The translations under genes were made by a program, and so were the position numbers. Source: Candidatus Dormiibacterota bacterium (GTDB lineage Bacteria; Chloroflexota; Dormibacteria; Aeolococcales; Bog-877). Taken from it: 14,114 nt of DNA. Below, one piece after another: positions 1 through 6,659 of the stretch (its first letter is position 1; every line of letters starts with the position of its first letter). The DNA lies in assembly GCA_030038765.1 (NCBI GenBank), contig JASHRA010000137.1, positions 1 to 14,114 of the forward strand, read 5' to 3'. The notes beneath the pieces are model-generated. The model made no database searches and was not told where the DNA came from. It worked only from the letters and a program-made list of their open reading frames with translations.

Positions 1-1
1 G

Positions 2-604
2 GGGACCCTCGAGGCCAGCCCCGGCCACGTCTGGACCGCGGAGCACGTGTACCCCCCGGCCGCCGAGGACTACCGCCAGCTGCGGCGGCGGCTGGGGCTG
101 GAGGAGCGACCCCGCCTGGTCCTTGTCAGCGGCAGCGGCCGGCTCCCCCGGGACCATCCCGGCCTCCGCCAGGGTGCGCTGGTGCTCACCACCGAGCGGG
201 GACGTGCGCGGCTGGGCGGGGCCCCGGGTCTGGAGCTGGAGCCGCTCGCGGAGGTCGGCGAGCTGGGCGCCGAGCTGATCGTCTCCCGGCTCCGCGCCCT
301 TGGGCACGGGCGGATCCTCACCGAGGGCGGCCCCCACCTCATGGGCCAGCTGCTGGCCGCGGGCCTACTGGAGCAGCTCTTCCTCACCGTCTCGCCGGTG
401 CTCGAGGGGAGCGGCCCGGAGGGCCCGAGAAGCGGGCTCGTCGCCGGGGTCGACCTGGCCCCGGCGGGAAGCTGGCTCGAGCTGCTGGCGGCGCGCCGGC
501 ACGGCTCCCACCTATTCCTCCACTACCGCCGGCGCGTCGGCGCGGCCGGGACCGATGGGGAGGCGGGACCGACCTCGGGCCCTGGGTATGATCGGAAGTT
601 GTAG
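2..604 (+). CDS. RibD C-terminal-domain (pyrimidine reductase-like) protein, 5' truncated
   Basis: The frame is open from the window edge, so the true start lies upstream; about 200 residues are visible. The visible part matches the C-terminal half of the RibD-C/DHFR-like reductase fold that uses NADPH on riboflavin-type pyrimidine intermediates. The N-terminal 'SxDG' segment is missing because of the window edge. Visible are the strand-rich core VLVSGSGRLP (about residues 40-49), the family hallmark ILTEGGPHLMGQLL (about 105-118), which forms the cofactor-binding glycine turn, and the following LFLTVSPVLEG strand. A GTG at 47 could be mistaken for a start, but the homologous frame continues upstream of it. 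msrB starts 20 bp downstream on the same strand. The substrate is not settled: stand-alone RibD-C proteins often act outside riboflavin synthesis. Confidence 0.85.
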   Translation, partial: GTLEASPGHVWTAEHVYPPAAEDYRQLRRRLGLEERPRLVLVSGSGRLPRDHPGLRQGALVLTTERGRARLGGAPGLELEPLAEVGELGAELIVSRLRALGHGRILTEGGPHLMGQLLAAGLLEQLFLTVSPVLEGSGPEGPRSGLVAGVDLAPAGSWLELLAARRHGSHLFLHYRRRVGAAGTDGEAGPTSGPGYDRKL

Positions 605-624
605 GCATCTCTGAGGAGACGAGG

Positions 625-1044
625 ATGGCCGAGCCGGTCGAGGCGACGGAGACGAGGAGCGACGAGGAGTGGCGCCAAAGTCTCACCCCCAAGCAGTACC
701 ACGTCCTGCGCGAGAAGGGCACCGACCCCGCCTTCTCGGGCGAGTACACCCACCCGGGCCACCAGGGGATGTTCCGCTGCGCCGGCTGCGGCGCTGAGCT
801 GTTCTCCTCCGAGACCCAGTTCGACTCGGGCTCCGGATGGCCGAGCTTCACCGCTCCGGTGGATCCGGCCAACGTCGAGTTGGACGAGGACCGCAGCCTC
901 GGCACGCGCCGCACCGAGGTCCTCTGCAGCCGCTGCGGCGGGCACCTGGGGCATGTCTTCGAGGACGGCCCCAAGCCCACCGGTCAGCGCTGGTGCATCA
1001 ACTCGACCAGCATCGATCTGGACCCTGGCTCCACGGCGAGGTAG
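625..1044 (+). CDS. msrB: Peptide-methionine (R)-S-oxide reductase MsrB
   Basis: This enzyme reduces the R epimer of methionine sulfoxide in oxidised proteins, with electrons normally coming from thioredoxin; it is expected in the cytoplasm because no signal peptide is seen. The 139-residue length is typical of single-domain MsrB. The structural zinc site is complete, with two CxxC pairs (C52/C55 in FRCAGCGAELF and C101/C104 in LCSRCGGHLGH). The core SGSGWPSF (68-75) and GHVFEDGP (109-116) are present, and the catalytic cysteine is C124 in RWCINS. There is a tryptophan where many homologues have RYC. The ATG start has a GAGGAG ribosome site 6 nt upstream. It lies 20 bp after the RibD-C gene and 42 bp before the FAD oxidoreductase, so the three may be cotranscribed. 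Confidence 0.96.
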   Translation: MAEPVEATETRSDEEWRQSLTPKQYHVLREKGTDPAFSGEYTHPGHQGMFRCAGCGAELFSSETQFDSGSGWPSFTAPVDPANVELDEDRSLGTRRTEVLCSRCGGHLGHVFEDGPKPTGQRWCINSTSIDLDPGSTAR

Positions 1045-1086
1045 CCGAGCACCGGGGGGAGGGACGGTGAGGCGGTCGGGACCGCA

Positions 1087-2541
1087 GTGAACGACGGCTT
1101 CGATGCCGTCGTGGTGGGGAGCGGCCCCAATGGCCTGGCGGCCGCGGTCACGCTCACCGCGGCCGGGCTCAGGGTCCTGGTCGCCGAGGGTGGCGAGACC
1201 CCCGGAGGGGGCTGCCGCACCAGCGAGCTGACGCTGCCCGGCTTCCACCACGATGTCTGCTCCGCGGCCCACCCCATGGCGGCCCTCTCCAGCTTCTTCC
1301 GCGACTTCGGCCTGGAGCCGAGGGGCGTTCGCCTCCTGCACCCCGAGGTCTTCCTCGCCCACCCCCTGGACGGGGGCCGGGCGGCGATCGCCACCCGGTC
1401 GGTGGCGGAGACGGCCGCTCGCCTCGGTGACGATGGCGACGCCTACCGGGGCCTGCTGGGACCGCTGGCGCGCCACGCGGCGGACATCTTCGGCTGGGTG
1501 ATGTCCTCGGAGCGGCGCGTCCCCTCCCATCCCTTCTCGCTGATGGGTTTCGGGCTGAACGGACTGCGCTCGGCCCAAGCCCTGGTCGGCCGCTTCGGCT
1601 CTGAGGAGGCGCGCGCCATGCTGGGCGGCGTGGCCGCGCATGCCATGCGCCCCCTGGATCGCCTGCCCACCGGCGCCGTGGGGCTCATGCTGACCGCCAT
1701 CGGCCACTCCCACGGCTGGCCCGTGGTGGAGGGCGGCAGCGGGCGCATCTCCGAGGCCATGGTGGCGGCCGTGCGCGCCGGCGGCGGCGAGGTGCGGACC
1801 GGCTTCTGGGTGCGCGACCTGGCCCAGCTGCCGCCAGCGCGCGCGGTGCTGCTCGACCTGACCCCCCGGCAGCTGCTCGCCCTGGCCGGGGCGCGGCTCC
1901 CGGTCCGGTACCGCTCGGCGTTGGAGCGCTACCGCTACGGTGCGGGAGTCTTCAAGGCCGACTTCGCCCTCTCCGGTCCGGTGCCCTGGAGCAATCCCCT
2001 CTGCCGCCGGGCCGGGACCCTCCACCTCGGGGGCACGTTCGAGGAGCTGGCCACCAGCGAGGCGGAGGTGGGGGCCGGCCGCCATCCCCAGTCGCCCTAC
2101 GTCCTGGTCACCCAGCCCGGCGCCGCCGATCCCAGCCGCGCTCCCGAGGGGCAGCAGACCCTCTGGGCCTACTGCCACGTCCCGTCCCGGTCGGAGGTAG
2201 ACATGGGGCCTCGGATCGAGGCCCAGATCGAGCGGTTCGCTCCCGGTTTTCGAGATCTGATACTGGCGCGGCACGTGAGGAACGCGGCGCAGCAGGAGGC
2301 CTACGACCCGAACTGCGTCGGGGGCGACATCGCGGCCGGGCTGCAGGACCTGCGCCAGACCTTCCTGCGGCCGGCGTTGCGGTGGGACCCCTACCGGGTC
2401 CCGCTGCCTGGCCTCTACCTCTGCTCCGCCGCGACCACGCCGGGCCCGGGCGTTCACGGCCTCTGCGGCGAGCTGGCCGCGCTCTCAGCCCTGCGCCACA
2501 CGTTCGGCGTGCGCGAGCGGCCGGTGCTCTCGCCCAACTGA
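1087..2541 (+). CDS. Phytoene desaturase-like NAD(P)/FAD-dependent oxidoreductase
   Basis: A 484-residue flavoprotein of the phytoene dehydrogenase / amine oxidase-like superfamily (COG1233 type). The N-terminal Rossmann dinucleotide motif is VVVGSGPNG (8-16) and the ribose-binding acid at the end of strand 2 is E34. The substrate-domain lead-in PGGGCRTSELTLPGF follows. The C-terminal FAD signature LYLCSAATTPGPGVHGLCGE lies at about 443-462. The GTG start is chosen because it sits directly before the first beta strand; no close ribosome site is visible. The next gene downstream converges on it. No other carotenoid genes (crtB, crtE, crtY) are in the window, so a carotenoid substrate should not be assumed. 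Many homologues in high-GC soil bacteria have no known substrate. Confidence 0.88.
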   Translation: MNDGFDAVVVGSGPNGLAAAVTLTAAGLRVLVAEGGETPGGGCRTSELTLPGFHHDVCSAAHPMAALSSFFRDFGLEPRGVRLLHPEVFLAHPLDGGRAAIATRSVAETAARLGDDGDAYRGLLGPLARHAADIFGWVMSSERRVPSHPFSLMGFGLNGLRSAQALVGRFGSEEARAMLGGVAAHAMRPLDRLPTGAVGLMLTAIGHSHGWPVVEGGSGRISEAMVAAVRAGGGEVRTGFWVRDLAQLPPARAVLLDLTPRQLLALAGARLPVRYRSALERYRYGAGVFKADFALSGPVPWSNPLCRRAGTLHLGGTFEELATSEAEVGAGRHPQSPYVLVTQPGAADPSRAPEGQQTLWAYCHVPSRSEVDMGPRIEAQIERFAPGFRDLILARHVRNAAQQEAYDPNCVGGDIAAGLQDLRQTFLRPALRWDPYRVPLPGLYLCSAATTPGPGVHGLCGELAALSALRHTFGVRERPVLSPN

Positions 2542-2688
2542 GGGCGAGGCGGCCGGGAGGAGCGGCCCTGTCCGTCGGCTCACCCGCCATCGGGACGGTC
2601 GGTGGAGGAGCCGCGGCGGGGCCCGGACCGAACCGGACCGGGGTGCCGACGGATCGGCGACCGGGACAGCCGGGCGGATCAGCTGCGC

Positions 2689-4119
2689 TCAGGCCTGGCC
2701 CGCACCGGTGGGGAGCGCCGGGCCGGGTGGCACCGAGGGAATGCCCTCGGCCCGCCCGCCCGCGCCACTGGGGTCGCGGTCCGCGTTGAGCAGCAGACCC
2801 ACCAGTGCCGCCAGGGCCAGGAGCGGGATCTGCGCCATGTACTCGTCCAGACTGCGCCAGCTGAGCCAGAAGCCGCTCAGCATCAGCACCCCCGCCGCCA
2901 CGCGCCAGGCCGGTCGCCGCCAGCCCCAGACCAGGATCAGGACCATGGCCAGCAGCGCCATGCCCTCCATGAGGGCGGCCGGAGGCGTGGGGACCACGTG
3001 GCCCAGGGCCAGCTCGATGGGCCCGTAGCCGAGGGGAAAGTCGGGCGCGGTGAGGTTGGCCAGGGCCTTGCCCAGGGCGTCCGGGTAGCGCACCAGCCAG
3101 GGCACGACGGCGACCAGGAGCGCCAGCAGAGCGCCGGCCACACGTGCCAGACGGCCTGGCAGGCGCAGGGCCATGAGGGCGTAGGCGGGCGCGAAGAAGG
3201 CGGCCAGCTCATTGGAGCCGAGGGCCAGCCCGAGCGCGATGCCGGAGAGCAGGGGCCGACGGATCCAGAGGACCGCGAGCGCCATCAGCACGTAGGCAAA
3301 GGACTCGGCGTTGCCGAAGCTGGCGAAGTTGAGAGCGGAGCCGGGGATGAAGTAGCTCAAGAGGAGGAGGCTGAGGGCCCCGGCCCAGAGCCGGCCGGCG
3401 GCCCAGGCGAGCAGCGCGGCCAGGACCACCAGGCCGAGCAGGGTCCAGAGCGCCCGCACGCTGGCCGGTGCTCGGGCGACCGGGATCATCGCGACCGGGT
3501 CCAGCGGCGGCTTGCCCAGCCCCGGGACCAGGCTTCCGGTGTCGCCCCGCGCCTCGGCCGCCCGGACCGCCGCCTCGATCTCGGCGGCCGTCGGGTAGCC
3601 CTGGACCCGGGCCAGCGTACCCACCCGGAGCGGCGTGGCCAGGGTGACGGGCAGGCCCAGGCGGCGCAGGCAGTCGATCTCGCTCACCTGGTAGGGGTCG
3701 TGGCCATTTGAGATCGCGCGGGCACCGCAGACGGCCATGGCGTTGGCGTCGTCGATGAGCAGCCGGCCCGAGCTCAGCGAGTTGGCGACCGACAGCGAGA
3801 CGGCCAGGAGGAGGACCAGGAAGGCCACCGGTGCCAGGGCCAGCAGCCGCCCCGGGCGCAGGCGCACGACCCAGGCTGGGAGTGGAGAGCGGCACCCGAC
3901 CGCCACCAGCAGGCAGAAGGCCAGGAAGGCGAGCACCTGGATGGCGAAGTTGGCGAGGAAGGCGGCTTCTCCGGGGATCCGGGCGCTGAGCCAGCTCCAG
4001 TTGGCGAAGCGGAGGGCCACCAGGGCCAGTCCCAGCAGGGCGAGGCGGTCCGCTCCCCGGGCTGGCTGTCCGAAGAGCGCCTGACTCCGGGCCCAGAGAG
4101 CCCGCCAAGCTCGCCCCAA
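2689..4119 (-). CDS. Polytopic membrane protein, putative GT-C (GT87-like) glycosyltransferase
   Basis: A 476-residue integral membrane protein with roughly ten hydrophobic helices, for example at about 25-40, 58-76, 92-112, 224-256, 270-286, 292-318, 325-343, 384-400, 406-420 and 428-446. The first large extracytoplasmic loop carries an acidic pair (D123, D124 in LLIDDANAMAV) followed by RAISNGHDPY (134-143). This resembles the Asp-containing loop and 'G-DPY' motif of polyprenyl-phosphate-dependent GT-C enzymes. A late RSLDEYMAQIPLL segment resembles the aromatic motif before the last helix in GT87-like proteins. The start is TTG, with an in-frame stop (TAA) seven codons upstream and a GGGGAGG ribosome site 7 nt before it. 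The soluble tail (447-476) is rich in Pro and Gly. The fold call is fairly good; donor and acceptor are unknown. Confidence 0.72.
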   Translation of the reverse strand: MGRAWRALWARSQALFGQPARGADRLALLGLALVALRFANWSWLSARIPGEAAFLANFAIQVLAFLAFCLLVAVGCRSPLPAWVVRLRPGRLLALAPVAFLVLLLAVSLSVANSLSSGRLLIDDANAMAVCGARAISNGHDPYQVSEIDCLRRLGLPVTLATPLRVGTLARVQGYPTAAEIEAAVRAAEARGDTGSLVPGLGKPPLDPVAMIPVARAPASVRALWTLLGLVVLAALLAWAAGRLWAGALSLLLLSYFIPGSALNFASFGNAESFAYVLMALAVLWIRRPLLSGIALGLALGSNELAAFFAPAYALMALRLPGRLARVAGALLALLVAVVPWLVRYPDALGKALANLTAPDFPLGYGPIELALGHVVPTPPAALMEGMALLAMVLILVWGWRRPAWRVAAGVLMLSGFWLSWRSLDEYMAQIPLLALAALVGLLLNADRDPSGAGGRAEGIPSVPPGPALPTGAGQA

Positions 4120-4126
4120 TGCTCTG

Positions 4127-4133
4127 CCTCCCC
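4127..4133 (-). promoter_or_regulatory. Ribosome binding site deciding the TTG start of the GT-C-like protein
   Basis: GGGGAGG on the minus strand, 7 nt before a TTG codon and just after an in-frame TAA. It also contains the end of an out-of-frame ATG (rc of 4133-4135). The spacing and the blocked upstream frame make TTG at 4119 the best start. Confidence 0.6.
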
Positions 4134-4357
4134 ATGGTTACGATCGGCGCTCGCCAGAGGCGGTGGACCTGGGTCCCACCACCGCTCCCAGAGCCGTCCT
4201 CCGAGCGCGGCGATCCCGTACCGATCGAACCTGAAGTGCCGGTAGGCTGATCGGTCTGCCATTGTGCGGGGTCCACCTGAGAGCCGCCGGAGCCCGGGCC
4301 AGGGCTGAACCGGCGGTCGAGGCGCCCACAGGGGTGGCGTCCCCAGCGGGCTCGGTG

Positions 4358-5482
4358 TCAGTCCCGGGCCAGTCCCTCGCTGCCGCCTCGCAGCCCGCTC
4401 TGCCAGCGGTCCTCTATGTGGGCGAAGCGCCAGATGAGGAGCGCCGAGGCCCAGGTGACGATGAAGAGCCCGACGATGATGTAGCCAGCGAGGTTGATGT
4501 CGAAGCCGGCCATCAGCCTCCAGAACTCACCCTTGAGGTGAAGCTCCATGGGCAGCAGGCCGAGCACCTCGATGGTCCCGATGAGGAAGCAGATACTGAC
4601 CGAGAGCCCGGTGATGGCGAGGTTGTAGTAGACCTTGCGCACCGGGTTGAAGAAGGCCCATCCGTAGGCGGCGTTCATGAAGCAACCGTCGAAGGTGTCC
4701 ATCAGCGCCATGCCAGCGGTGAAGAGGATGGGCAGGCACATGATCGAGTACCAGGGCAGCGCCTCGGAGGCGAGGATCGCGGTGGTGGCGAGGAGCGCCA
4801 CCTCGGTCGCGGTGTCGAAGCCCATGCCGAACACGACGCCGACCGGGTACATCTGCCACGACTTGGTGATGGAGCGCATCCAGCGACCGAAGAAGCGGTA
4901 CATCAGCCCACGGTTGTTGAGCTGCTCCTCGAGCTCCGCCTCGTTGTACTGCCCCCTCCGCATGCGGCGGAAGACGCCGAGGATCCCGGCGAGGATGACG
5001 ATGTTGAGGGCCGCGATCAGGTAGAGAAAGGCGGCCGAGACGACAGTGCCGAAGATGCCGCCGAACTGCTCCAACCCCGAGTTGTTGTGGGACACGGCCG
5101 TGTAGACGGTCTTCTCGGCGATCACGATCCCGGCCCCGATGGCGACCACGATGGTCGAGTGACCGAGCGAGAAGAAGTAGCCCACGGCCAGGGGTCGCTG
5201 CCCCTCGTTCATCAGCTTGCGCGTGGTGTTGTCGATCGCCGAGATGTGGTCCGCGTCGAAGGCGTGGCGCAGCCCCAGCGTGTAGGCGAGCACGCTCACA
5301 CCGATGCCGAGTCCCTTGTAGTTGCCCGGCACCACGAAGGCGATGAAGACGCCGAACCCCATCACGTGGAGGGCGAGGATGGTGCCGAACATGAGGCGGG
5401 CGCGGCGCCACTCCGCCGGGGTCAGGGCGCGGCGGATCCGCTCCACCCGGCCCAGGGCGACGGTCGTCTCCAGCGTGGCCAA
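4358..5482 (-). CDS. NiCoT family nickel/cobalt permease
   Basis: A 374-residue secondary transporter of the HoxN/NixA/NhlF family, which takes up Ni2+ and/or Co2+ across the cytoplasmic membrane. The family signature RHAFDADHI is complete at 72-80, with the metal-selecting His and Asp residues on helix 2. The other conserved signatures are LGHST (106-110), GFDTATE (221-227) and FTAGMALMDTFDG (254-266). About eight membrane helices are visible, with a charged cytoplasmic loop at about 172-210. The frame is open far upstream into clpP, but family similarity begins only near residue 20. A TTG at 5482 with GGGAGG 6 nt upstream gives a normal-length protein. It has its own promoter/operator candidate (5518-5546). 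No urease, hydrogenase or cobalamin gene is in the window, so metal and client enzyme remain open. Confidence 0.93.
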   Translation of the reverse strand: MATLETTVALGRVERIRRALTPAEWRRARLMFGTILALHVMGFGVFIAFVVPGNYKGLGIGVSVLAYTLGLRHAFDADHISAIDNTTRKLMNEGQRPLAVGYFFSLGHSTIVVAIGAGIVIAEKTVYTAVSHNNSGLEQFGGIFGTVVSAAFLYLIAALNIVILAGILGVFRRMRRGQYNEAELEEQLNNRGLMYRFFGRWMRSITKSWQMYPVGVVFGMGFDTATEVALLATTAILASEALPWYSIMCLPILFTAGMALMDTFDGCFMNAAYGWAFFNPVRKVYYNLAITGLSVSICFLIGTIEVLGLLPMELHLKGEFWRLMAGFDINLAGYIIVGLFIVTWASALLIWRFAHIEDRWQSGLRGGSEGLARD

Positions 5483-5488
5483 GTCCAA

Positions 5489-5494
5489 CCTCCC
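5489..5494 (-). promoter_or_regulatory. Ribosome binding site of the NiCoT permease
   Basis: GGGAGG on the minus strand. It sits 6 nt before the TTG at 5482 and abuts another TTG at 5488, which is too close to be used. This decides the start. Confidence 0.6.
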
Positions 5495-5517
5495 TACGGC
5501 AAGCCGACCCCGAGCGC

Positions 5518-5546
5518 AACATAACACAGATGCGTCAGAGTCGCAA
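5518..5546 (-). promoter_or_regulatory. Candidate sigma70-type promoter of the NiCoT permease
   Basis: On the minus strand, a -35-like TTGCGA (5541-5546) is followed after exactly 17 bp by a -10-like TATGTT (5518-5523). It lies in a locally AT-richer patch of the 128-bp gap after clpP. It predicts transcription starting near 5511 and a leader of about 30 nt containing the GGGAGG site. Neither hexamer is perfect, so this rests on spacing, position and overlap with the inverted repeat at 5530-5546. Confidence 0.45.
5530..5546. promoter_or_regulatory. Nur/Fur-like 17-bp inverted repeat over the -35 of the NiCoT promoter
   Basis: The plus strand reads ATGCGTCAGAGTCGCAA. On the minus strand this is TTGCGA-N5-ACGCAT. 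The Nur box described for the nickel-responsive Fur-family repressor of Streptomyces is tTGCaa-N5-ttGCAA. Seven of the eight core bases match and the spacing is identical. It covers the -35 hexamer and part of the spacer, where a repressor would block polymerase. No Fur-family gene is in the window, so the regulator is inferred. Confidence 0.4.
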
Positions 5547-5610
5547 ATGGACTCGGAGGGCATCTGAGCACGCGTGCGATCCCTCCCCAGGCGTCCGGGA
5601 GCGGCCCAAG

Positions 5611-6318
5611 CTAGCCCAGAGGCGCCCTCTCGAGAGCGCTCGGCGTGGCCGCGGCCAGGCCGCGCTGGGGAGCCAGGACCTCGTCGATGAGGCCGTACTC
5701 CAGGGCCTCCTCGGCACCGAGGTAGCGGTCCCGGTCGATGTCCCGGCGCACCTGCTCCAGCGGGCGTCCGGAGTGGTGGGCCAGGATCCGGGCCATCCGC
5801 TCCGTGGTGGAGAGGACCTCCTGGACCTGGATGGCCATGTCGCTGGGCGCGCCCCGGGCGCCGGCCGATCCCTGGTGGATCATCATCTTGGCGCTGGGCA
5901 GCGCCAGGCGCTTGCCCGGCGCACCGCCGCAGAGCACCATGGCCGCCGCCGACATGGCCATCCCGACGCAGAGCGTCGACACCTCGCACCGGACGTGCTG
6001 CATCACGTCGTAGATGGCGAAGCCGGCGTAGGCGACGCCTCCCGGAGAATTGATGTAGAGGTGGATGTCACGATCCGGATCCTGAGCCTCCAGATAGAGG
6101 ATCTCGGCCACCAGCAGGTTGGCGACCTGGTCGTCGACCTCCTGGCCGAGGAAGACGATCCGCTCCCGGAGCAGCAGCGAGTAGATGTCGAAGGCACGCT
6201 CCCCGCGCATCGACTGGTCGAGAACGGTCGGGACCAGCGCCGACAGACGCCGCCCGCGGGCGCCCGCGTCGGTACCGCCCCGTGAGCTCAGCGCCCGGCC
6301 CCAGTCGGCTCCGTCCAT
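5611..6318 (-). CDS. clpP: ATP-dependent Clp protease proteolytic subunit, catalytically complete
   Basis: A 235-residue ClpP serine peptidase, the barrel-forming partner of Clp ATPases in the cytoplasm. The conserved core starts at LVPTVLDQSMRGERAFDIYS (28-47), including the N-terminal region that lines the axial pore. The glycine strand INSPGG is at 90-95. The triad is complete: S123 in GMAMSAAAM, H148 in MMIHQ and D197 in DRDRYL. The 25- and 49-residue spacings are the same as in E. coli ClpP. The Ser region is unusual: GMAMSAAAM replaces the common GQAASMGA, and Gly follows MIHQ where Pro is usual. The first 27 residues are poorly conserved and may be a processed propeptide. The ATG at 6318 is the only in-frame start, closed by TGA six codons upstream. 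No strong ribosome site is seen. It is divergent from the xre/clpP-like pair. Confidence 0.95.
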   Translation of the reverse strand: MDGADWGRALSSRGGTDAGARGRRLSALVPTVLDQSMRGERAFDIYSLLLRERIVFLGQEVDDQVANLLVAEILYLEAQDPDRDIHLYINSPGGVAYAGFAIYDVMQHVRCEVSTLCVGMAMSAAAMVLCGGAPGKRLALPSAKMMIHQGSAGARGAPSDMAIQVQEVLSTTERMARILAHHSGRPLEQVRRDIDRDRYLGAEEALEYGLIDEVLAPQRGLAAATPSALERAPLG

Positions 6319-6380
6319 CTCACAAGTAAGATATCAGATGTGATATGGACGGGCCCGCCCCTCTGGGCTGGGGAGGCGGC
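6319..6380. promoter_or_regulatory. Divergent control region between clpP and xre/clpP-like genes
   Basis: The space between the two divergent starts is 62 bp, and its first half (about 6319-6350) is strikingly AT-rich for this sequence. It must hold the promoters for both arms unless transcription begins farther inside the genes. A perfect palindrome (6331-6346) and an adjacent imperfect repeat, CTCACAAGTAAG (6319-6330), lie here. I could not assign convincing -35/-10 pairs. A minus-strand TATCTT close to the clpP ATG would give a nearly leaderless clpP message. Confidence 0.5.
6331..6346. promoter_or_regulatory. Perfect 16-bp palindrome, candidate operator for the XRE regulator
   Basis: ATATCAGATGTGATAT consists of two 6-bp arms, ATATCA and TGATAT, around a 4-bp centre. 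Size and symmetry suit a dimeric XRE-type HTH protein. It lies 12 bp upstream of the clpP ATG and 34 bp upstream of the xre ATG, so a bound protein could affect both arms. Binding by the neighbouring regulator is inferred from position only. Confidence 0.5.
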
Positions 6381-6659
6381 ATGAGCGAGCGCTCCCACGA
6401 GCCCCTGCTTCCCGGTCTGGCCGCCGCCCGCGCCCGGAGGCGCCTGCTGCAGGAGCAGCTAACGGCCCGCCGCCTGGCCATCGGGCTCTCCCAGACCGAG
6501 GTGGCGGCTCGCATGCGCACATCCCAATCCGCCGTCGCTCGGCTGGAGTCCGGCCAGGGCGACCTCCGGCTCTCGACGCTCGAACGCTACGCCGAGGCTC
6601 TCCAGCAGGAGATAGTCTGGCGGCTGCAGGACCCGGCCACGCCGTCCGATGGCGGGTGA
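6381..6659 (+). CDS. Small XRE-family HTH transcriptional regulator
   Basis: A 92-residue protein with a single Cro/CI-type helix-turn-helix domain (LSQTEVAARMRTSQSAVARLESG, about 36-58) followed by DLRLSTLERYAEAL (61-74), the usual last helices of the fold. There is no ligand or dimerisation domain beyond the HTH. An ATG at 6345 in the same frame would add 12 residues, but it lies at the end of the palindrome. The ATG at 6381 has GGGGAGG 4 nt upstream and is preferred. The stop overlaps the start of the clpP-like gene by 11 nt, which implies coupled translation. The closest functional parallels known to me are the HTH regulators of clpP genes in actinobacteria (ClgR, PopR); similarity to those proteins is not evident beyond the HTH. 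Likely targets are its own promoter and clpP. Confidence 0.87.
   Translation: MSERSHEPLLPGLAAARARRRLLQEQLTARRLAIGLSQTEVAARMRTSQSAVARLESGQGDLRLSTLERYAEALQQEIVWRLQDPATPSDGG

Noticed and set aside
523..2457. 644-codon minus-strand open frame opposite msrB and the FAD oxidoreductase
   Set aside because: It is a GC-rich antisense shadow of two genes with clear domains; its own translation is low complexity without any motif.
2551..2567. GGCCG-N7-CGGCC after the FAD oxidoreductase, as a terminator
   Set aside because: A five-bp GC repeat is expected by chance in this base composition and no T tract follows.
2602..3711. 369-codon plus-strand open frame
   Set aside because: It is antisense to the GT-C-like membrane protein; the translation is rich in Gln, Gly, Arg and His with no domain.
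3774..4262. Minus-strand frame starting MADRSAYRHFRFDRYG upstream of the GT-C gene
   Set aside because: The first 40 residues look protein-like and could hint at a small gene, but there is no ribosome site, no recognised family, and most of the frame overlaps the membrane protein.
4262..5524. 420-codon plus-strand open frame
   Set aside because: It is antisense to the NiCoT permease, whose signature motifs are complete; the translation is Glu/His/Asp-rich shadow sequence.
5483..5989. Long in-frame extension upstream of the NiCoT permease (open to 5989)
   Set aside because: It overlaps clpP on the same strand in another frame, has no family similarity, and the TTG at 5482 with GGGAGG gives a normal-length permease.
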